Part shown: one piece after another, positions 58,386-64,000 of the stretch
Position numbering within the stretch: the first letter of the stretch is position 1
How the letters are laid out: each line of letters opens with the position of its first letter
DNA from: Liolophura sinensis
Lineage: Eukaryota; Mollusca; Polyplacophora; Chitonida; Chitonidae
NCBI RefSeq assembly: GCF_032854445.1
Contig: NC_088305.1
Location: 16,665,717-16,729,716 of the forward strand
Length of the DNA: 64,000 nt
Reading direction: 5' to 3'
Program-made: the position numbers and the translations under genes
The notes under the pieces: generated by a model
Database searches by the model: none
The model's input: only the letters and a program-made list of their open reading frames with translations
What the model was told of the DNA's origin: nothing

Positions 58386-60895
58386 CGGTGAGTTCCATAA
58401 CAGAAGCTGTGTGGTTTGGGCGACTAGCTGAACTTAATGATATGGTGTGGATTTTTTTCTTCGTATTTCAAGCAAAAATATTTGACTGAAAGACCACAGT
58501 TGGCAGACTGATTAAAATTCTTCCTATATTATGGCGAAAACATATTTACCTTTCTTTGTCTTTCAGCGCACAATTGTGAATGGCGATCACAGGAATTTGA
58601 TTACGTGAGCCGCATTGTAGACGATTCACTGGCAATGAAAAACGTCTTTTTATCCGACACCTCATTCATGCATATATAAACACTTGCCACACAATACAAC
58701 CATCACTGGTATTAGACACTCCGGACAGTATCCACTTGATAACAGGCTGAGCGTTTAGCCATTTTCTTGTCGTATGTATTGACACAGTGTGGTCAATGAG
58801 CGTTTTCGCTTTTATTCCAGTGTTCGATATCTGGTTGATTTTCTTAAGATTTTTTGGAATGATAATACAGGTAAAGGTATCGCCTTGCTTGTAAAATTAC
58901 AGAAATTTAGTTTCACGAGGATTGCAGAATACTGATACATCTAGTTCAAACGCCCAAATCTTTTCGTTTTCTCGGACTCAGAAATAAGGCGTTATATGTG
59001 ACTTACGGTTGTAGACTAGTCTCAAACAGAGGACAAACAGAGGAGATGAAACAAACGAGGACATGCGTTGACAAATGGAGTTGGCCTTGACAATGACTCT
59101 GACACCGAGTGTTTATCACGTCATTGGCTGTACCTGGAGTTCTAAGGCGCTGTGGGACAAACCGTAAGTGTTCGTACTCATGCAATTCTTGCATGCTTTC
59201 AGTAAGATTACACTGTGTCAAAGAGGCAGTTGTATTGTTGTGTGGGTGGAGAAAATGTCAATCTTAACTGACGGGGTGTGTCCTATCCCCCTGAGTAAAA
59301 CCACCAATAATTGAGAACAGTAAAATCTGCTGAGGCAGATTAATGGGTCTGAGACGTAGTCCCGGGAGATGAAACTCTCCCAGGGGGAGGTAATCCGAGG
59401 AATCTAGATCATTGGGAGTAGTGGTGAAAAATGGTCAAACAAAGTCAAGGTCACCTCCTACGACAAATTGACTACATATGAATCAATACACGTGAATCAC
59501 TTTGAGACACAAATGGCCAAACTTTGGCCTCATTAACAAAATTACATCGCTCAAACCTCATGGAACCAAACAGAGTCGAGCTGTCTTGACAGATTTACAC
59601 TTGTACGTTACGTGTGATTTGGGGAGCTGTAAAGTAAAAAAATGTAAAGAAATTCTTACTGCCCTACAACAGGCCAAGTCACATGGCCTTAAAACCGCAA
59701 AATAACATCAAATATGGTAATACTTTAGTTGTCATAACTATTCCGTAGTGACTCCACGTCTGGTATGGTATTGCACAGCGTGTGCTTTGAAGATTCTGAC
59801 ACATACACTCCTCATCATCGACAAAGACCCTCCCAGCCTCTTTTATGCATTTCAGGCAAAGTTTTTACACAACATTTCTCACATAATCAGTTATGTTTTG
59901 ATTAGCCTACATGTACATATGTTTTTTCAGCTTATTTCGAGATTAACCCTGCTGTTTTCAGCTGTTCGGCACAGAGCCAGATCTCTTGTTCAAGACAACA
60001 CATCCTTGGAGCGTTAATAGTGTGTTAAAGAGTTTGTGTGAAAAAAAAAATCGAAAATATATTAAATTCCATTAAATTTGAGATAGTGACCGAAAGGGCG
60101 GTATTACATTGTCAGTGTTCCATAAAGCCATCGCCCGTGCACTGATTTACATTGACCCACCTACTGTTTAAACGACCCTTAGGATGCCGGCAACCATATT
60201 TCTAAAGGTAAACCTAGACATGACGGTGAATGTCTCAGTATTGCTCAGTGGAGGAGCAAAATAAAAAACACATACAATCATTTCCTATTCATGTTAGGCA
60301 GAAATAGTTGTTTTAATTATCAGACAAATAGTGAAAAATTAAAGGTCCGTGATCTTATATCTTAGAATAATTCCTAATCCTATGGTGTGTGTTATGTGTG
60401 CACATGCTGATGTGTTTCTTATTTCCTCCCAGTCTCCAGTCACGTATTGAGCAGGATTTCGAGAAGAACTAAACCGAAACCATCTAAAACCCACAACCCA
60501 TAAACGGACAAGCTTGTGCATTAAAAAAGCGGAAGTGATTTGCATGACTCATAACTCTAACATCTGCTTTTCATACAGAGCTAATATGACCCTTTTAACA
60601 TCTGCCTGAAGCATTCAGCAGTGTCGGCATTATTTCTTCTTTTAAAAATCCCAATAGTTTATCTATGCGCCGAACCCGCCGTTATTTCTATTAGCCGGAA
60701 GTTTGGCGATTCTAATGAGATGAATAGCGATTCGAATTTGTGTCTATGGCGATAAATGTTCAATATAGACTTGTGCCACCTGACGTCCTCAAGTTTATGC
60801 CCTGTTGAAAATGACAAAAGGTCATGGCAGACTCAACAGCTTGTTGCAAATATTGTCGCAAGTCAATTGGCCCTTCTCTACATATCTCATTTCCT
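58386..60895. other. No recognised gene
   Basis: Short frames only. A 72-codon minus frame at 59003-59221 has a donor-like GTACAG but no supporting exon partner. Confidence 0.4.
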
Positions 60896-63205
60896 CAAAG
60901 CCATATGTACTACTGACTGAAGATGGTAATACGTACATGTACAGTCATGCCAAAGCCATATGTACTACTGACTGAAGATTGTAATACGTACATGTACAGT
61001 CATGTCAAAGTCATATGTACTACCGACTGAATATTGTAATACGTACCTGTACAATCATGTCAAAGCCATATGTGCTACTGACTAAGATTGTAATACATAC
61101 ATGTACAGTCAGGTCAAAGCCATATGTACTACTGACTAAAGATTGTAATACATACATTTACAGTCATGTCAAAGCCATATGTACTACTGACTGAAGATTG
61201 TAATACATACATTTACAGTCATGTCAAAGCCATATGTACTACTGACTGAAGATTGTAATACGTACCTGTACAGTCATGTCAAAGCCATATGTGCTACTGA
61301 CTAAGATTGTAATACGTACATGTACAGTCATGTCAAAGCCATATGTACTACTGATTGGAGATTGTAATACATGTATTTACAGTCACGTCAAAGCCGTATG
61401 TACTACTGACTGAAGATTGTAATACGTACATGTACCATCATGTCAAAGTTATATGTACCACTGACTGAAGATTGTAATACGTACATGTACAGTCATGTCA
61501 AAGCCATATGTGCTACTGACTAGGACTGTAATACGTACGTGTACAGTAATATCAAAGCCACATGTACTACTGACTGAATATTGTAACACGTACATGTACA
61601 GTCATGTCAAAGCCATATGTACTACTGACTGAAGATTGTAACACGTACATGTACAGTGATGTCGAAGCCATATGTACTACTGACTGAATATTGTAATATG
61701 TACATGTACAGTCATGTCAAAGCCATATGTACTACTGACTGAAGATTGTAATACGTACATGTACAGTCATGTCAAAGCCATATGTGCTACTGACTAAGAT
61801 TGTAATACGTACATGTACAGTCATGTCAAAGCCATATGTACTACTGACTGAAGAGTGTAATACGTACATGTACCATCATGTCAAAGTTATATGTACCACT
61901 GACTGAAGATTGTAATACATACATTTACAGTCATGTCAAAGCCATATGTACTACTGACTGAAGATTGTAATACATACATTTACAGTCATGTCAAAGCCAT
62001 ATGTACTACTGACTGAAGATTGTAATACGTACCTGTACAGTCATGTCAAAGCCATACGTGCTACTGACTGAGATTGTAATACGTACATGTACAGTCATGT
62101 CAAAGCCACTTGTACTACTGATTGAAGATTGTAATACATATATTTACAGCCATGTCAAAGCCGTATGTACTACTGACTGAAGATTGTAATACGTACATGT
62201 ACCATCATGTCAAAGCCATATGTACCACTGACTGAAGATTGTAATACGTACATGTACATTCATGTCAAAGCCATATGTACTACTGACTGAAGAGTGTAAC
62301 ACACACATTTACAGTGATGTCAAAGCCATATGTACTACTGACTGAAGACTGTAATACGTACATGTACAGTCATGTCAAAGCCATATGTGCTACTGACTAA
62401 GACTGTAATACGTACGTGTACAGTCATGTCAAAGCCACATATACTACTGACTGAATATTGTAATACGTACATGTACAATCATGTCAAAGCCATATGTACT
62501 ACTGACTGAAGATTGTAACACGTACATGTACAGTCATGTCAAAGCCATATGTACTACTGACTAAAGATTGTAATACATACATTTACAGTCATGTCAAAGC
62601 CATATGTACTACTGACTGAAGATTGTAATACGTACATGTACAGTCATGTCAAAGCCATACGTGCTACTGACTAAGATTGTAATACGTACATGTACAGTCA
62701 TGTCAAAGCCATGTGTACTACTGACTGAAGATTGTAATACGTACATGTACCATCATGTCAAAGTTATATGTACCACTGACTGAAGATTGTAATACGTACA
62801 TGTACAGTCATGTCGAATCCATATGTACTACTGACTGAAGAGTGTAACACACACATTTACAGTCATGTCAAAGCCATATGTACTACTGACTGAAGACTGT
62901 AATACGTACATGTACAGTCATGTCAAAGCCATATGTGATACTGACTGAAGATTGTAACACACACATTTACAGTCATGTCAAAGCCATATGTACTACTAAC
63001 TGAGGATTGTAATACGTACATGTACAGTCATGTCAAAGCCATATGTACTACTGACTGAAGAGTGTAACACACACATTTACAGTCATGTCAAAGCCATATG
63101 TACTACTGACTGAAGAGTGTAATACGTACATGTACCATCATGTCAAAGCTATATGTACTACTGACTGAAGATTGTAATACGTACATGTACAGTAATGTCA
63201 AAGAT
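60896..63205. repeat. 55-bp minisatellite, ~42 copies
   Basis: Unit 'catgtcaaagccatatgtac', 'tactgactgaagattgtaat', 'acgtacatgtacagt'. Many units contain the perfect palindrome GTACATGTAC. Shorter variants ('gctactgactaagattg', missing two bases) and 'acatacatttacagt' variants recur at intervals, so multi-unit blocks were duplicated. Not coding, since 55 is not a multiple of three. Confidence 0.95.
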
Positions 63206-63384
63206 ATTACTCCACTTTTAGTATGAAGATAGAAAACGAACAGATTTTGTCCTGTTTATGTCGTTAATTTACGGAGCACAATGTCAACCATGGAAAAGCT
63301 CTACAAACACATCTTCAGTTTATACTGCTATACATGTATACATTTGTCCATATAGCATCATTGGGTGAGTAATTGATTGAATCA

Positions 63385-63790
63385 TGGGCGAATGAATGGT
63401 TATGGTTTTACGCCACATCTTTCAGCCATATCGTGGCGAGAACAAGTTGAAAACAGGAGACGGTGATTGGTTTTCGATATGGTAATGAGAACATCAAAAT
63501 TTAAAGAAAAGTGTTCGGACATATTTAAAACCATTTAAGAAGAACCAAAAGAGTTAAAAACAGAAAACCATCGTGTTTCTAAAACAGTTTATCTGCAAAA
63601 CTGTATATGTATATATCTTCCTATTTATATCTTAACAAAAAATTAAAATGTACACTTTATGATATTGGCCAGTGACCCTTCAGTATTTTATGACAGCATC
63701 GCCAGCGACATTATGAAATACATTGTATATAGAGTTGACTGCGTAGAATCTTTCCCCAACATGGGCAAAGTCTACACAGTCAACAAGGAT
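63385..63790 (+). repeat. Dispersed repeat R3, second copy
   Basis: Starts 'gcgaatgaatggttatggtt' with 'ttacgccac', contains 'tcagccatatcgtggcgaga', 'tttatgatattggccagtga' and 'agcgacattatgaaatacat', and ends 'aacatgggcaaagtctacac'. It is paired with 40803-41137. Probably SINE-like. Confidence 0.55.
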
Positions 63791-64000
63791 ATGTTTGAGG
63801 CCGTATTCAGCATTACATCAACACACTAGGGAGCACCGCTGCCACCGAGAATAAAATTGTGTGTTAAACGAGAATGTCTAATACGGCATCTCGTTAAAAC
63901 AACTTGGTCTCTGCGAGACATGTCATGTGTATAAGAATTATATTCGATGATAGGGTGAATAGTATTGCAGGTCCCATTCATACTGCCAAAGGCGACAAAT

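Overview
The window is nuclear DNA of a marine invertebrate, most likely a mollusc or another lophotrochozoan. This rests on introns with GT-AG junctions, dispersed tRNA-headed SINEs, many minisatellites, a Polinton/Maverick relic, Penelope-like, DIRS-like and LINE relics, and a metazoan STING-like gene. No bacterial operon, ribosome binding site or CRISPR array was seen. The species cannot be named from the sequence.

Layout. 0.4-1.6 kb: 42-bp minisatellite running into a broken Toll-like-receptor TIR domain (1.65-2.05 kb). 2.6-10.1 kb: a decayed, internally deleted Polinton with integrase, polymerase B and capsid-gene remnants, an E2F/CRE-like promoter at its left side and a foldback repeat nested inside. 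10.1-11.0 kb: Penelope-like fragment, 38-bp inverted repeat and an (AT)n tract. 11.2-17.1 kb (minus): a four-exon gene for a 143-residue secreted cysteine-rich protein of unknown family, assembled here from phase-matched splice sites, with a large minisatellite in intron 1. 18.1-23.4 kb: two big coding-looking but probably non-coding arrays (36-bp and 90-bp units). 24-37 kb: sparse DNA with SINEs and degenerate repeats. 37.4-41.4 kb (minus): a five-exon gene for a 580-residue STING-like membrane protein with a long N-terminal extension; intron 3 carries a 248-bp inverted copy of part of exon 5. 42-64 kb: SINEs, a LINE 3' end, a DIRS-like tyrosine-recombinase element split by a SINE, several other dispersed repeats and a 2.3-kb 55-bp array.

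Two host genes look intact: the STING-like gene (innate immune signalling at internal membranes) and the secreted cysteine-rich gene. They lie 20 kb apart and nothing in the sequence links them functionally. Most other long open frames come from tandem arrays whose unit length is a multiple of three.

The most notable observations are the self-complementary pre-mRNA predicted for the STING-like gene, its N-terminal extension and altered ligand-pocket positions, the unrecognised secreted cysteine-rich protein, and at least three minisatellites that grew inside dispersed repeats. All gene models are hand-built from splice signals and reading frames; no search or expression data were available.
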